Part shown: piece after piece, positions 36,598-49,625 of the stretch
How the letters are laid out: each line of letters begins with the position of its first letter
Position numbering within the stretch: the first letter of the stretch is position 1
Assembly: GCF_003369915.1 (NCBI RefSeq)
Contig: NC_046674.1
Coordinates: 14,260,001-14,324,000, forward strand
DNA length: 64,000 nucleotides
Source of the DNA: Drosophila miranda
Taxonomy: Eukaryota > Arthropoda > Insecta > Diptera > Drosophilidae
Direction: 5' to 3'
Made by a program: the position numbers and the translations under genes
Notes under the pieces: generated by a model
What the model was told of the DNA's origin: nothing
The model's input: only the letters and a program-made list of their open reading frames with translations
Database searches by the model: none

Positions 36598-39500
36598 GAA
36601 AATTTAGGAGCTTTACATACGTTCTCGTTTGAGGCAGGAGACTCTGCATCAGAGTCTGAGGCTGCGACTGGGGCTGAGACTGGGACAGGGGCTGCGTCTG
36701 GGACTGAGGCTGAGGCTGGGCAAGGTCTTGGCGTTTGACCTTTGAATGACCATCATCACAGTGGCAATGTCGAATTTCAATGGCTGTAGTATGAGTGACA
36801 CGTGTGTGCCACATATCCTTGCCCTGGAAAGAGAGAAAATTTGGTTAAACAATTGTCAAGGAAATGCAAAACAAAAACCAAGAGGAGAGGCCACTGGGGG
36901 ACTGAACAGAGAAGGGTTCGGTCGAGGCCCAGACTGACGACGACAGCCCTGAAATTAATGCCTCTGTCTCTCTATCTATCGCTGTCTGCCTCTGCCTCTG
37001 TCTCTGTCTCTATCTCTGTCTGTCTGGGAATGGATCCCCTCCTACCCCTGCCACGCACTCAATGTCATTTGCAGGAGTTTGGCGGCTGCTGGTGATGGCG
37101 GTGGTGGTGGTGGTGCTGCTGCTACATCATCATCCAATCAACCCGGCAGCCGGCTGAGGCAGCGCCCCAGCAGGACCTTGGCAATGGGAGGACCCGAGCC
37201 AAGGACCCGAGCCCGAGCCAGGAACCGACTGCAGCAGCAGGCGCCTGGCTGCATGCAACGCTTCTTGTTCGAGGCGAGGCGATGCGATGCGGAAATGCGC
37301 ATGCCTGCGTGTCCTTGCCCTTGGTAGCGTTGAGCAGGAGGGCCTGACTGGCGTGGCATGGCGTGGCGTGGCCTTCCTCCCATCGTCGTAGTGCCCCTGA
37401 AAACTGTTAACCTTCGTGCAGGGCCTGCAGCTGCAGCGAAGGACTCTCTGCCCACATAGCGTGGCATGTGCAACGTTGCAGCTTCGAGCCATGCGCCTTG
37501 CATTCACCGCTGCTCTCTCTCTCTCTCTCTCTCGCTCTCTCTCTCGCTGTGGCTGCAGAAACTGAGAACTGGCTGCGAGTGGGGTCTACCCACGTCTGTG
37601 CTGTTTGAGGGTGATGTCTGGCTGCCCCTGCCACGTGCTGCATGTTGCAAATTTCATGGCGCTGTCATTGACCATGATATTTGGCCAAAGTCCCGCTAAA
37701 AGCAGTGCCGCAGACGCGTACCCCCATTGCCATTTGCCATTAACTCAATGAAACAGCCTCGCCCTCGCCCTCGCTCTCGGATAGGAACTCCTGGGTAGCG
37801 TTTCCCTGGACAAGCTAGAACTGTGACTAGGGATCGTTGGGATCGTTAGAAAGGACCGTTCTAAAAGGTTGAGCATATACCCTGGATCCCTGGATCTCTG
37901 GATTTGGCATTGGTTTTGCCCATGATCAGGTCGGTTGAGCAAAATCAAGGTTACGCGTCGCACTTCATTCCATTAAAAACTTACCCCAAGGGAAGCCAAA
38001 CACCGTTTGATTCCAACCCCCAGACGGGCAGGAATCGAAGCTTAAGGCCTTAAGGTCTGTCCGTAGGTCTCCCCCCCCCAATCCCCACCCCCACCCAGTC
38101 AGGCGGAGAAATAATTGTAAAGGAAATATGTACTCGTATCTCTGCCCGACCTAACCAAACAAAATGTAAGCCAGCGGAGTGTCTAGGAAACCATCTCCCC
38201 CTCCTCCTCCTCCGTCTCGTTCCCCCTTTTTTTTTTGCCAACTTCTTAGCAAAGTTTCCTTTCATTTCAACGCTCGAGGGGTTGCAACTCCAGACAGACA
38301 GAGAAACAGAGAAGCAGCGAAACAATCCACCCACTTCGGGCACATTTTGCAATTATTTTTAACTTCTATGCGGCGACAACTCCCGGAATGCCACAAAACT
38401 TTGCAACCCCAAAAGAGAAGTACGACAAAAGCCCTCGAAAAGGGGCAAACTGCTGCTGCTGCCGCTGCTGCCGCTGCCGCTGCGACAGAGGAAATCTGCT
38501 TCCGACGTCCACGTCCACGACCACGACCACGACCACGGTCATGTTCATGTTCAGGGCACCCGCACCCACCCCCAACGCACGCCCATTGTACATTGACTTC
38601 TCTGGGCTATGCTTTGCTTTGTTTTCTGCATTCTCTTCTGTCTGCGCTCTCACTGAAGCTCGCCTGCTCTTTCGCCTTCGCTCGCTCGCTCGCTCTCTGT
38701 CTCTGTCTCTCTCTCTCTCACTCTGGCATTCCCATACCACGACCTACCTTACCCATACCCACAGTGGGCTGCCGCTTCTGCCAGCCATTCTTCAATGCAC
38801 AACTCCCGCCGCTGCAGTCGTCGCCGCCGCCGTCGCCGTCGCAGTTGCGTCGCTGTTCGTTTTCATATTGAAAGTAGAATTTTTCACTTTTGCAAAATTT
38901 CTGCCGCGATTCGGCCACAGTCTCGTTAACGGCGTCATGTCGTACGCTGTGTTCTCTCTCTCGCACGGTTAACAGTGCTCGGTTCTCCCGGCTCTCCCGG
39001 CTCTCCCGGCTCGTTCTCCCGGCCTCTTTCGGCTACCGACTGCTCGGCTGCGCACTCGTCTTACCAACCCGACCGTATTTTGTTCTTGTCCAGCAACCAG
39101 CCAACTTTCATTTGTTGCAACAATTTCAATTGCATATCGGTCGGTGCCAGGTGCATGTCCAGAGCATCTCTCCGCTTTTTCCACCAGCCACTAGCCAGTA
39201 TCAGTGGCAGTATCTGACGGATGCGTAACGCGATCAAGTGCAGGCCCTTTGTATGTGTTGCCACACAGTTTTTTGTTTTTGTTGTGGTTTTTTTTTATGT
39301 TTTTGTGGGAGCTTTGTGTGCAAATTCTAAAGAAAATTCAAATTAACCAAAAATTATGAATTCATTAAAAAATATGAAAACTTGCGATAAATATGAATTA
39401 CGCGATGGAAAGTGTTTCAAAAAAAAAACCTAGAATAATAATATGAAAATCTAGGAACAAAAAAGTGTTTGTTTTTGGCAAACAAACAACAACAAAAACA

Positions 39501-40655
39501 TTCAAATTATACTAAAAACAATTAAAAAATGTGAATTTAAAGTGAAAATATCAGAAATATTAGAAAGAACCCAAATCAAAGAGGATTGAGTTGAAACAAG
39601 TTGAAAAATATTTCATTTGAAGTATGTAAATTATGCGAAGCGACTTTCAGAATTCCAGGAATACAAGCTCTACAGCATCCGATGTCTGTCCACCTGCTGA
39701 CCCACCTGACCTTTCACTCTCGGAATCACAACGCCAGCAAAAGCCTCAATAAGTGGGTGGAAAAGCGGAACCACTCCAGACCACGAAGCACTAGAAAAAT
39801 CGGTTCGATCCGGGAAGGACAGAGCACTCATCCTTTCGGCTCATTAAGCCTTCATGGACGCCCCATACCCCAGCTGTCTGACTCATTCCCCCGTTCGAAA
39901 ACTCCGTCTGGAGTTGCAACCCTCATTAGAATCGTTCCGTCCGCCGCCTCCCCCCCTACCGCCCTGTCTGCGCTGCAACTCCACAGATTCGCCCACCGTC
40001 CACCGTCCGTGGTGGCAGCAACTCCACTTTTAACATGGTCCCAACAGAGCTTTAACAGTGGGCACTGTAAACGCTCTGTGGACGCTCTGTTAAAGCGAGC
40101 GCCGCCTAGGCCTTGCCTTGGTATTGGTGAACTTGACAAATACACGCGCCGCCACTTGCTCTCGCTTCTCCGGCTCTCTCTCTCTGCCTCTGTCTCTATC
40201 TCTTTCTGTCTGTGTGCGGCGGCTGTCGGCTACCTCTCTGTCGTTCTGTTTCTATTTCAAGTTCTTTTTCGCAATGTTAAGGTCAATACATTGGCAGTGA
40301 GTGTCTGTGTGCCAGTGTGTGTGTGTGTGTCTGTTTGCATTTCCACATGGCTGCAGCTCTGTGCAGCGCAGCGCAGCGCCGCGGTGAGGTTGCATTTTGT
40401 TTGTTGATTAGTTCGCTATTGAATATGTTGCCATGCACACACGAGCGAATGCCCACTCTCTCAATCCGGCAATCTCTCAATGAATGTCATCATTTGCTCA
40501 TTTCACATATCGCCTATAACGGGGTATTTTGCACTTACGTTTGTTTTAGTGTTTTGTTTTTTGTATTTTTTTTTGGAGGTCTCTCGCTCGCCGACTGACG
40601 TTTGCGGAAGCTTCGGCCCGACCAATGCCAGCGCCCGAGGGAGGTCTATGAACGG

Positions 40656-40687
40656 GGTCGGTCGGTCGGTCGGTCGGTCGGTCGGTC
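40656..40687. repeat. (GGTC)n microsatellite
   Basis: Seven to eight GTCG/GGTC units. Tandem GTCY runs are known in DINE-1/mini-me elements, but no other part of such an element was recognised. Confidence 0.85.
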
Positions 40688-41250
40688 TCCGGAAGGAATG
40701 ATGATGCATTTAACGGCACTTTGGGGGGCCGGGGAGTCCCGGTTAATCGCGGGCAATGAGTGAAAGTTCATGAAATTCACCCAAAATGGATTTTTGTGCC
40801 TCCAGGAAGCCTCCACTCCAAACACACACCGACACAGCAGACAACTTCCGCTCTGGCCTGCTCCCCCCCTCCATCCGATTCATCTGTTCAGGGCCGAACC
40901 TACCTCAATGCGTGGCGGCTCTGCCCTCAGCGAAAATCCAGCCCACACTCCCATGGCAGTCCTTCCCCGTCCGCACGCACATTACTCATACGCACGGAAG
41001 TCGTAGTCGAGGGCTGACAGAACCCAAACTCCAAACTGAAGATCCCCGAGCAACCCCCGTGGCAACAACCCCCGGAACTCCAATGGTGGTGGGGTTGGGG
41101 GGTGGTGGGGGGCTATGCCCATGCCCTACCCACAAAGAGCTGCCCCAGTCCACAAATTGTTGAACCCCACACGAAAAAGTTTGTGTGCGTCGTCTTTTGG
41201 CTTTTCATTCGTATTTATTTTTGTTTATTTATGTTTTGCTTGTTGTATTC

Positions 41251-41456
41251 TTTCCTCTCCCTCTCTCCCTCTCTCTCTCTCTCGCTCTGTTTGCTCTCTG
41301 ACGTGCCCACCTTTGCAGGAATATGCTCCCTCTCGCTGTAGCTCTCTCTCTCTCTCTCTCTCTCTGGGCTCTCTCTCTGCTCAGCTTTCGCACGGTTTTC
41401 ACTTTCATTGTGCAGCTTTTGCTCTCAGCAGCACCGCTCTCTCTCTCTCTCTCACG
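41251..41456. promoter_or_regulatory. CT/GAGA-rich cluster upstream of E75C
   Basis: Several runs of CTCTCT (41258-41283, 41341-41366, 41437-41452) give many GAGAG sites on the minus strand within 200 bp. GAGA factor (Trl) binds such repeats at fly promoters and Polycomb response elements. Function here is inferred from composition only. Confidence 0.35.
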
Positions 41457-41787
41457 CCTCGCACAGAGTTCTGTTACTGTTTCTGTTTCTGGTTCTGTTC
41501 TGGCCTGTTGGAGCTTTTGCTTTTGCCGATTCATTCAAAAGAAATACGGCAAACGCAACGGTTGCGAGGCTTTCATCAGCAGCGCGCAAAAAACGAATTG
41601 GCCAACAAGCAAATCCCCCAAAAACCCGAAAGGGATAGACATATACACCCACACACAGACACACACCCACACACACACACGCGCACGCAGTGAGCGAAAG
41701 TGAGAGACAGAGTGAGAGCAATTTGTTCTTTTTTTTTTGGATTTTTTTTCGAATATTTATTGAAATGTGCAATAATTATATGGGCGA

Positions 41788-41799
41788 CCTTATATAAGG
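41788..41799 (+). promoter_or_regulatory. CCTTATATAAGG palindrome, possible TATA element
   Basis: A 12-bp perfect palindrome containing TATATAA. It could be a TATA box for a start near 41.82 kb or a chance A/T palindrome. No initiator of good quality was found at +30. Confidence 0.25.
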
Positions 41800-41856
41800 C
41801 CCAAAGCAAAGCCCATTGTCAAGGGCAAAGAGTGTGTCGTCTAACATTGAGCCGTG

Positions 41857-41913
41857 ACCGTGCCCGTGCCCCGTGCCCCGTGCCCCGTGTCCCGTGCCCC
41901 GTGTCCCGTGTAT
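41857..41913. repeat. (CCGTGCC)n minisatellite
   Basis: Repeated CCGTGCC and CCGTGTC units cover about 57 bp. Confidence 0.8.
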
Positions 41914-43154
41914 CGTTTCGTATCGCATCGCCTCGAATCGTGGCCGCCCGTGTGTGTGTCCTTGTCCTTGTGCAGCGTCAGAGCCTCGTCCGAACAGCTG
42001 CTTGGCTCTGGGCTTTGGCCCTGCTGGGGTGTCCTTGTCCATGTCCCCGACGAGCGACGCCTTGCTCTTGAACCACCACCACACACGCTGCAGCACCGTG
42101 GAGCTCGGCTCCACCAGAGGACTACTCGTCGCCAGCCCAGGCACCCAGCTGTTGCTCCACAGCTCCACAGCTACCACCCACCCATCTGTTCAGTCAGTCA
42201 ATAGTTCTGTATACTGTATATATGGGAATGTAGAGGCGGAAAACGAATCAGAATCAGAATGCGAGTCCGAATCTGAAGTCTGAAGCCCGTACGCGGACCC
42301 GGACCCGCACCCGAAACAGCTGTGAAAGAACCTCTCTCTCCTTCGGGGGCAAGCAAGCAAGCAGGCAAGAGGCATCTGTATCTGTATCTGTATCTGCGTC
42401 GCAGTCGCAATGTGTTTCAACAAGCTATTCCTGATAAACAAATTCCCCAATCACTCAAACAGCACAAAGGTCAAATGTCAACAGCAGAGACAAACGGCAA
42501 AGGTGTAAAGCCCAAAACCCAAAGCAACAACAAAACAACAACAAAACACCAATCAAATTGTAATCAAATCAAGTGAACATTTCCAACAAAAAAAAAAACA
42601 TAAGCCTGAAAAGCCGTCGAAATATACCGCAAAAATATACCAAAACAAAGCTCCCCCAAAACTCAACAAAAAATAAAATAAAAATACAAAAAATACATAA
42701 ATATATATTTTTAGATGTGTTTAAAAAACTGACAGAAATACTCCTACTTCGTACTCCTAAAATCGTACAACAAATGAATTGAATTGAATATTTACTGCTC
42801 AGGTTTACAACAACAGCAACAACAAAAATAATATTAAAATAAAAAAAATAAAAACGGATCTGCAACAACGCGTTGTGTTTCATGTGCAAAATCTTAAGGA
42901 ATCTTTAAATATATCTACTATAACTAAACATACACACATACATATATACATACATATATATATATATTTTTGGAAAAAATTACTGAAAAAAAAAAAATAT
43001 ATATTTAACAAAAAACAACAACAAAAATCTTGTGAATCGTGTATAAAATATTACAAATATTATAAGCAGCAAAAGAAAAACAAAAACAACAATATAATCA
43101 ATTTAAACGACAAACAAATCGAAAGATCTTAACTATACATCCAATAGGCGGTCA

Positions 43155-43184
43155 TCATATATACATATATATATATATATATAT
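43155..43184. repeat. (TA)n microsatellite
   Basis: About 12 TA units with CATATA flanks. Confidence 0.8.
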
Positions 43185-44354
43185 TCTTATAGTACATATT
43201 AATCAACGATTTTCAATCAAACAATCCATCAATCAAGCCAACAATCAAGCGAGCATTATGCATACATACACACATCTCTATTTATAAATAAATGTAAGTA
43301 GAAAATAAAATGTAACCAAGTGATAGATCCTGAAGGGCTTTGCTAATAGAGATCCTAGTTTGCTTTCCGAATATTCCAAAATACTGCAAAATATTATTCC
43401 CCAATTCCTTAAACCCTCCAGATAGAACCCTCCAGTGCCCTCAATTCCTAGCGATAAATATCTATGATAACCAATGTGTATCTTTTATTATTTCCATCCC
43501 TTAGATACTTTAAAAAACATACTCAGAAGCTGCTGTGGAAAGGTCAGGTCCTGTGTAAACCATCAAGTATTATTAGCACCTAACAACAAAAACCGAACTC
43601 AGACTTGGAAAACACTCTCAGAAAAACACTCTCAGAGCCGAAAGAAAGACAGCGAGAGAGAAAGAGAGAGAGCGATCACATCCAAAAACTCAGTCGGAAA
43701 ACTCATCTCAGCCTCAACGGAAAAAGCCTCAACACACACAAAAAATAAAGAGAAATATATACATATATTTTGAGAGAAAGTGAAAGAGAAAGAGATATAT
43801 ATATATATATATACAGTAAGGATATCTGGAAGGAACTGTGTGGCAGGTATATAGGGACAACGCTAAGGATAACGATAACGTAAGGACTAAGGACAACAAA
43901 TCTAGGATACAATAGAATACCGAAATAGAGAAAAACAAAAAGGGGAATTTCATATTTTTTTTTGCAACTTTGAAGGCTGACAAACAAAACACAACTACAA
44001 AACAAACTTTTTGATAATCCAAAAAAAAATCAAGAAAAATACAACAACAACAACAACAAGAACAACAACAACCACAAAAGCGTAAAGAAGAAGAGACTGA
44101 TTTTTAAAACTAAAGAAGAAGAAGGAGGAATAGAGGATAGAGGATAAAGGATAACGGATAAGAAGCAAGAAAAAAAAACGAAGAAGAAGCATCATTGAGG
44201 CAAAAAGTGATTCAGGATCAAATCCACAAAAACAAAAACAAAAAAAATCCTCACCCACACACACACACACCAGTATATTAACCGATATTCGATATATATC
44301 GATATTTTTGTGCGATTTTTCCCTTTCCCCCCAATGTTGAAGAAACTCAAGTGC

Positions 44355-45789
44355 ATGGAGGCGGCACAGGCGGCAGCTGCTGCAGCCGCCGCAGCATCAG
44401 CAGCAGGAGCTGGAGCTGGAGCTGTCGGAGCAGGCGCCCTGGGATCGGAATCGGCTTCGGGCTCGGGCTCGGCTACCCCAAAACTGATCAAAACCGAACC
44501 GATTGACTTTGAGATGCTCCACCTGGAGGAGATCGAACGGGAGCCGAGCAGCAGCAGCGGCAGCAGCAGCAACAGCAAAAGCAGCAGCAGCAACAGCAAT
44601 GCTGCCGCCATGCCCCAGAGATACACCCACGTCCAGGTGCAGACAGTGCCGCCACGCCAGCCAACGGGCCTGACCACGCCGGGTGGCACACAGAAGGTGA
44701 TTCTCACGCCCCGGGTGGAGTACGTCCAGCAGCGGGCCACCAGCACAACGGTGGGTGCCATCAAGCACATTTACACCCAGCAAGTGGCATCGAGCGGTGC
44801 TGCCAGTGTCGCCCGACAGACACAAACGGAGGCAACCGCGGTGGCCCTGTCGGGGTCACCACAGATCATCATCACACGGGCGGTGCCCAGCCAGCACCTG
44901 TCGCGTCGCCACTCGGCCAGTCCCTCCTCCCTGCACCACTTTCAGCAGCAGCAGCCACCACAGCAGCAGCAGCAGCAGCGTCAGCAGCCGTCGCCCCCGC
45001 CGCTGCACCACCAACAGAATCAGCAGCATGTGCGGGTCATCCGGGATGGTCGGCTGTACGATGAAACCGCTGTGGTGGTTGGTGGGGCACGTCGTCTGTC
45101 CGTGTCGCCGCCGCCCCTCCACCATCACTCGCGCTCTGCGCCCGTGTCCCCCGTAATCAACAGACGCGGTGGGGCAGGTGCCACCCTGTCCGGTGGCTAC
45201 ATGGATCAGCAGCAGCAATATCAGCAGCGCCAGACGCCACCATTGGCGCCGCCACCACCGCCTCCACCGCCACCGCCTCCGCCTCCTCCACCCCAACAGC
45301 AGCAGCAGACGCAGTACATCTCCAGTGGGGCAGCACCACCCACAGCGGCGGCCCGCAAGTTTGTGGTCAGCACCAGCACGCGACACGTGAACGTTATTGC
45401 GTCCAATCACTTCCAGCAGCAGCAGCAGCAGCAACATGTGGTGGCCAGCGTTAGCTCCAGCAGCAGCGGCGGCTCCTCTGCCATCTCCTCCTCGGCGGCA
45501 GCCAGCTCTTCTTCCGCCACATCGCATATATTTCGTACGCCCGTTGTCTCCAGCAGCAGCAATATCAATCAGCAGCACCACCAACAGCAGCAGCACCACC
45601 ACCAACACCACCAACAGCAGCAGCAGTCGAATATGGGCAGCTCTGCCATGCGTCCACCACCGCCTCCGCCACCGCCGAAGGTCAAGCATGCCCCCGGCTC
45701 AACCAGCAGCAGCAGCAACAGCAGCGGCGGCAGCGGCAACTGCAACAACAGCAATGGCGAGGAGCCGTCTAGCTCGATTCCTGATCTAG
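44355..45789 (+). CDS. Eip75B: E75 (ecdysone-induced nuclear receptor), E75C-specific first coding exon
   Basis: This exon encodes 478 residues of the E75C-specific N-terminus and ends one base into a codon (phase 1) at a GTAAGT donor (45790). The next base pair should complete Glu, giving the SIPDLE junction that precedes the zinc-finger domain of E75. Recognised stretches are KLIKTEPIDFEMLHLEE (with a sumoylation-type IKTE at about residue 46), QRYTHVQVQTVPPRQPTG, the GGTQKVILTPRVEYVQQRAT block, HVRVIRDGRLYDE, RKFVVSTSTRHVNVIASNHF, HIFRTPVVSSS and PPPPPPPPKVKHA. Poly-Gln, poly-Pro (about residues 297-315), poly-Ala and poly-Ser tracts fill the rest. E75 is a heme-binding NR1D-type receptor, an early gene of the ecdysone cascade that represses DHR3. 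The N-terminus is isoform-specific; DNA- and ligand-binding exons are shared and lie beyond the right edge. An in-frame ATG at 44334 would add seven residues (MLKKLKC); 44355 was chosen because it gives the MEA start I recall for E75C. The frame runs on into the intron to 46007, which is not coding. Confidence 0.95.
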
Positions 45790-46186
45790 GTAAGTCTTTC
45801 AACCTACCCCCCCTGCCCCACCCAAACGAACTGTTGCTCTGGCAACCTGTTGACCCTGAAGGCACTTGTCGATTGCGCTGCAGTCGGTGGACAGGTTCTA
45901 CAATATCTGTAGACCAAGCACTGGCCAACAAATCAATCAGAGGAAAGACTTTTCTTTATTCTTATTATTTATCTAAACATTCTATATATATTCCTAAAAA
46001 GGAGTAACATTAAAGCTAGAATGGAGAAGAAGCCCCTTTCGTTGGGCTCTTTGAACACCTGGCCTGTTCGAAGACTAAAGCTAGAACACTTTAAATTTCA
46101 TATACATACCATCTGTAGTCCCAATTAATTGATTCGCGATCCTGCTTCACAGTGTAGAGAACCCACCTGTAACTGTGTTTGTGGGC

Positions 46187-46214
46187 CAGACAGACAGACA
46201 GACAGACAGACAGA
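46187..46214. repeat. (CAGA)n microsatellite
   Basis: About seven CAGA units. Confidence 0.9.
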
Positions 46215-48073
46215 GAGGCACTCTGTTTGGCATGTAGGAAATCGAAATGCATTCGTGATGGGTGATATATGGGTGAGTCATTTCTTTATAGAGCGGTTTG
46301 TACAGTTAGACAATGTTAATGTGTCTATGAGCGAGCGGGTTCTTTCTTCAAAGGTCAACGCTAAATATGAGTAATTTTACTTTCTATAAAACAAAAACTT
46401 CACTAGCTTTCGAGCACGTTTCAATGTGCGGAGTGCAATTACGGATTGGGTCAATGGGTCTCCGGGTCTGCGGGTGTCCGGGTCTCCAGTTGGGAGATAT
46501 TTATGTACATTCTCTAGAATAAACGGATATGAAAGTCGTCGTGGAATTGGATTACCTCACAGTTTTGTTTGCTCTAGGGATATATATTTTTTATTATACT
46601 ATATTCAGGGTAGTACTTGGGTTTCCAATGGAATCTCCGGCTGCACCTCAAAAAAGTCGAATTATTTTTATTTAAATTTAATTATCTCTCCCTCTGTCTC
46701 TCTCTCTCGCTCTCTCTCTGTCTCTCTCCATTCGCGGCACACTTTTTTGGCTTTGTCAAGGTTTCATGATGTGCTATACATGATGTGTCTATATGTATGT
46801 ACACCTTCCCAAACATATCGTACATACACGTACGTATGTATATAATTGTGTGCTAATTTCTGTATACGATAATTCCTCCTGCTCTCACCTTGAACTTCAA
46901 CTGGAATAAACTTTGCCTGTCTGTCTCTCTCTCTGTCTGTCTCTGTCTGCTCTGTTGTCTTCTCTCTCTGTCTCTCTCTGTGACGTTATATCCCGAATGT
47001 CGGTTGTTATTGCATCCAAATTGGAACTACTATTCCAATACATATATATTCTATATATGGAATGACGAAAAATGTGCGCATAAATTATATATATAGACAT
47101 GTATTGTTTTTGTCCCAACAAATCAGTGTTGATTTTTGATTTTTTACTTTCTTTGATTCTCAGATGCACATTTGCATTGCTGATTCTGTTTTTCAAGATC
47201 GAGAGAGAGCGCGCTTCCGTTTTGTCTGGTTAAAAGTATCAGACATTTTGGGCATCTGGCATGGGGTAATCCTAGTGTTGCAGCACGTGTGCCGCCACAC
47301 CAAAACGTTTTCAACGTTGAGTTTCTAGCAATTAAATTCAATTTAATATCACACTTTTCCTTGTTTTATTTAATGGAATTAAATGCATTATGCATTCTCT
47401 TAAATGTCGATTCAAAACAGATTTTGATGAATTTTTAAGTCGAATTCTACATGCCTAATAAATTCTCTAAATTATATATAATTAAATTATTATTTGTTTT
47501 GTTTTGTTTTGTTTTTTTTTTTTTTTTGTGTTTCCACTTCCACTTTCTGGCACAAAACTTTTCTTGCGTTTTGGGGTATATTTTTAAAAATAAATTCCAT
47601 TCTTTTGGGATTATTTCCATAATTTATTCCACTTTCAATTTGTTGCTTTAAGGCAATTAATTAATCAAACTTTTGTTGTTGTTTTTAGTTTGGATTAAAT
47701 CATATGTTTCCAGCTAAAGCGGGGGGGAGCGTGGAACCTGTTCCACGAATCCATCCGCCCCTGCCGCCTTCGACCCCCCCTCGGACCCCCACGGAGGGGC
47801 CGATGAAAGTGACAGTTGACGATGATTTTTGTTTTGGAGAACTTCGAATGATTTCATTTGGGGTTTTATTTCTGTTTTGTTTTGCTTGTGTCTCAAGATT
47901 GGCTCAGTTATACAATATATATATACAGTATATATGTATGTACATGTATGTATGTATATCACGGATACATATATTTTATGTATGGGGAGCGAATGCTCGT
48001 CGCTCTCTCCTTTGTTGCGTGGCTGCTTGGCCAATAAATAAACGAGTCTGCGAGTAGTCAAGCAAATAAAAGT

Positions 48074-48082
48074 CAAGGCCAT
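48074..48082 (+). promoter_or_regulatory. FTZ-F1-type site TCAAGGCCA
   Basis: Exact match to YCAAGGYCR, the site of the ecdysone-regulated nuclear receptor FTZ-F1. Such a 9-mer is expected about once in this intron by chance. Confidence 0.3.
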
Positions 48083-48158
48083 CCCCCCATGCCCCCATCC
48101 CCCCCCTACACCTTGCAGGCCGCCCTGATAGATACTCTCGTACTCGTAGATTTATGCC

Positions 48159-48201
<43 letters not shown>

Positions 48202-48551
48202 GTGAAAAGTGGTTGATGGCTGGGGAGGGGAGGGGAAAGAAAGATTCCCAATCAGCTACCTGTTTTTTTTTTTTTGTGCTCTGAGGATGGACCCATCGTT
48301 CTCCCCAAAAGCGTTTTCAATGTCAATGCCAGAAACCAAATTGGGGCTGTGGCACGATGATGAGACCTTAATAATCTCACGCATCTCACACAAACACACA
48401 CAGAAACACATAGTCGTATCTGACGTATGTATTCCCCAATGAAAAGTATTTTTATTTCTCTGTTATCATTTTTTGTGCGAGTGACAGACAGACCCCACCA
48501 CTCACCCAATGAATGCAGACACACAGAGAAAGAGAGAGCACACAGATACTA

Positions 48552-48585
48552 ACAGATACAGATACAGATACAGATACAGATACAG
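48552..48585. repeat. (CAGATA)n microsatellite
   Basis: Five to six CAGATA units. Confidence 0.9.
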
Positions 48586-49439
48586 TCGTATATTGAAACT
48601 AGAACTTGGTGTCAATCAAGGAAGAAAACTGCTTTGCTCTTCAATTGCTGTTCATATTTATAGATTTGGAAAATCATTAAGTTTTTCTTCGGGGAATTTC
48701 AGTCCTCCTAGTCTTTTCCAGTGAAATCCCCCCCAAAATACGATTGGGTGCCGTCGAAAGTGACCGCTCGAGTGACCCCTCCCTTTCCATCTCCATCTCC
48801 ATCTGCATCTGGCTTATTGCGTTCTGGCCAACTTTCAATAGGCAGGCAGGGCAGTGTTTTCCGGCTTTCCAGCCGACGACCTTGCCAGTGAAATCTCTTG
48901 CATAACATTGATAGAGAGGTGGCTGACGCTGGGGTACTCGCACTCGCACTCGTACTTATATTATTTAATAGAATTTAACGAAAGGCGTAATTTGTTAGGG
49001 TTTTTTTTTTTTTTTTTGTTTCGAACTATTTTGCCCATAAAAACCGATCAACGATTGCTGTACTGGATGGAGGATCAGTGCCGGAGGGCGCTCTGTGGGG
49101 TGCTGCGACCTTGTGCTTATGCAAAACCAACAATTAATACACGTATTTGTTGCTTGTTTCCTCGCAATCGCAATCGCCATCGCCAGCGCCAGCGCAGTGT
49201 GCAAAGGTTTTTATAATCGAATCGAATATTGATTAGGAATTATAATTCTATATCTACAATATCCGATACAGAATGTAGTACTATGTGACATAATGGCATC
49301 ACTGAAAAGGCTTTAAAATGTAATGCAAATAGGCACATTTCTGTTTTTTTTTTTTTTTTATAATTAGTTTTGTATTTTTGATTATAAAATAATATCACTG
49401 ATACAAATTATTTTGTTTGCTGTTACTGTTACAATGATT

Positions 49440-49625
49440 TAGGAAAAAAATAAATAAAAAATAAAAATATAAAATATAATATAAAATATAATATAATATA
49501 AATATAATACAATAATAAATATAATATAATAATATAATAAAATATAAATATAAAATATTAATATTAAAATAAATATTTAAAAAAAAAAAAAAATAAAATA
49601 AAAAATTTTTTAAAATAAAAAATTT
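49440..49625. repeat. A/T-only low-complexity block
   Basis: About 185 bp of ATAAAATATAAT-type sequence with almost no G or C. It produces a spurious open frame on the minus strand. Confidence 0.85.

Larger units (their letters stand above)
34334..39230. other. Intergenic region between the F-box cluster and the E75C upstream region
   Basis: No gene is supported. It contains a 12-bp-arm hairpin at 34800-34847, a fragment of a dispersed 35-bp repeat at 34911-34945, the AAATACTG array at 36.07-36.6 kb, and GC-rich low-complexity sequence at 37.1-37.3 and 38.4-38.9 kb. Long open frames in 38.2-39.2 kb are repeat-driven. Confidence 0.5.
39231..44354 (+). other. E75C upstream region and probable 5' leader
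   Basis: From about 39.25 kb, A-rich CAACAACAA-like sequence alternates with CT-rich blocks. 42,480-43,160 and 43,560-44,354 look like the long A-rich leaders common in fly regulatory genes. A 268-codon open frame at 39601-40407 starts without ATG and runs into CT/GT repeats, so it is not accepted as a gene. The transcription start cannot be placed. Candidate core elements are the palindrome at 41788-41799 and CT/GAGA clusters at 41.25-41.46 kb. Confidence 0.4.

Noticed and set aside
39601..40407. 268-codon open frame upstream of E75C
   Set aside because: It starts without ATG, has no codon bias, and its second half is CT/GT-repeat translation (Ser/Leu/Val/Cys runs). It lies in the probable E75C upstream or leader region.
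40656..40687. DINE-1/mini-me transposon suggested by the GTCY repeat
   Set aside because: Only the microsatellite part is present; no conserved element ends were recognised.
44856..45689. 277-codon minus-strand frame with Leu runs
   Set aside because: Antisense of the CAG/CCN repeats of the E75C exon.
45790..46007. Continuation of the E75C open frame past the exon
   Set aside because: It follows a perfect GTAAGT donor at exactly the known SIPDL-E junction and loses codon bias, so it is intron.
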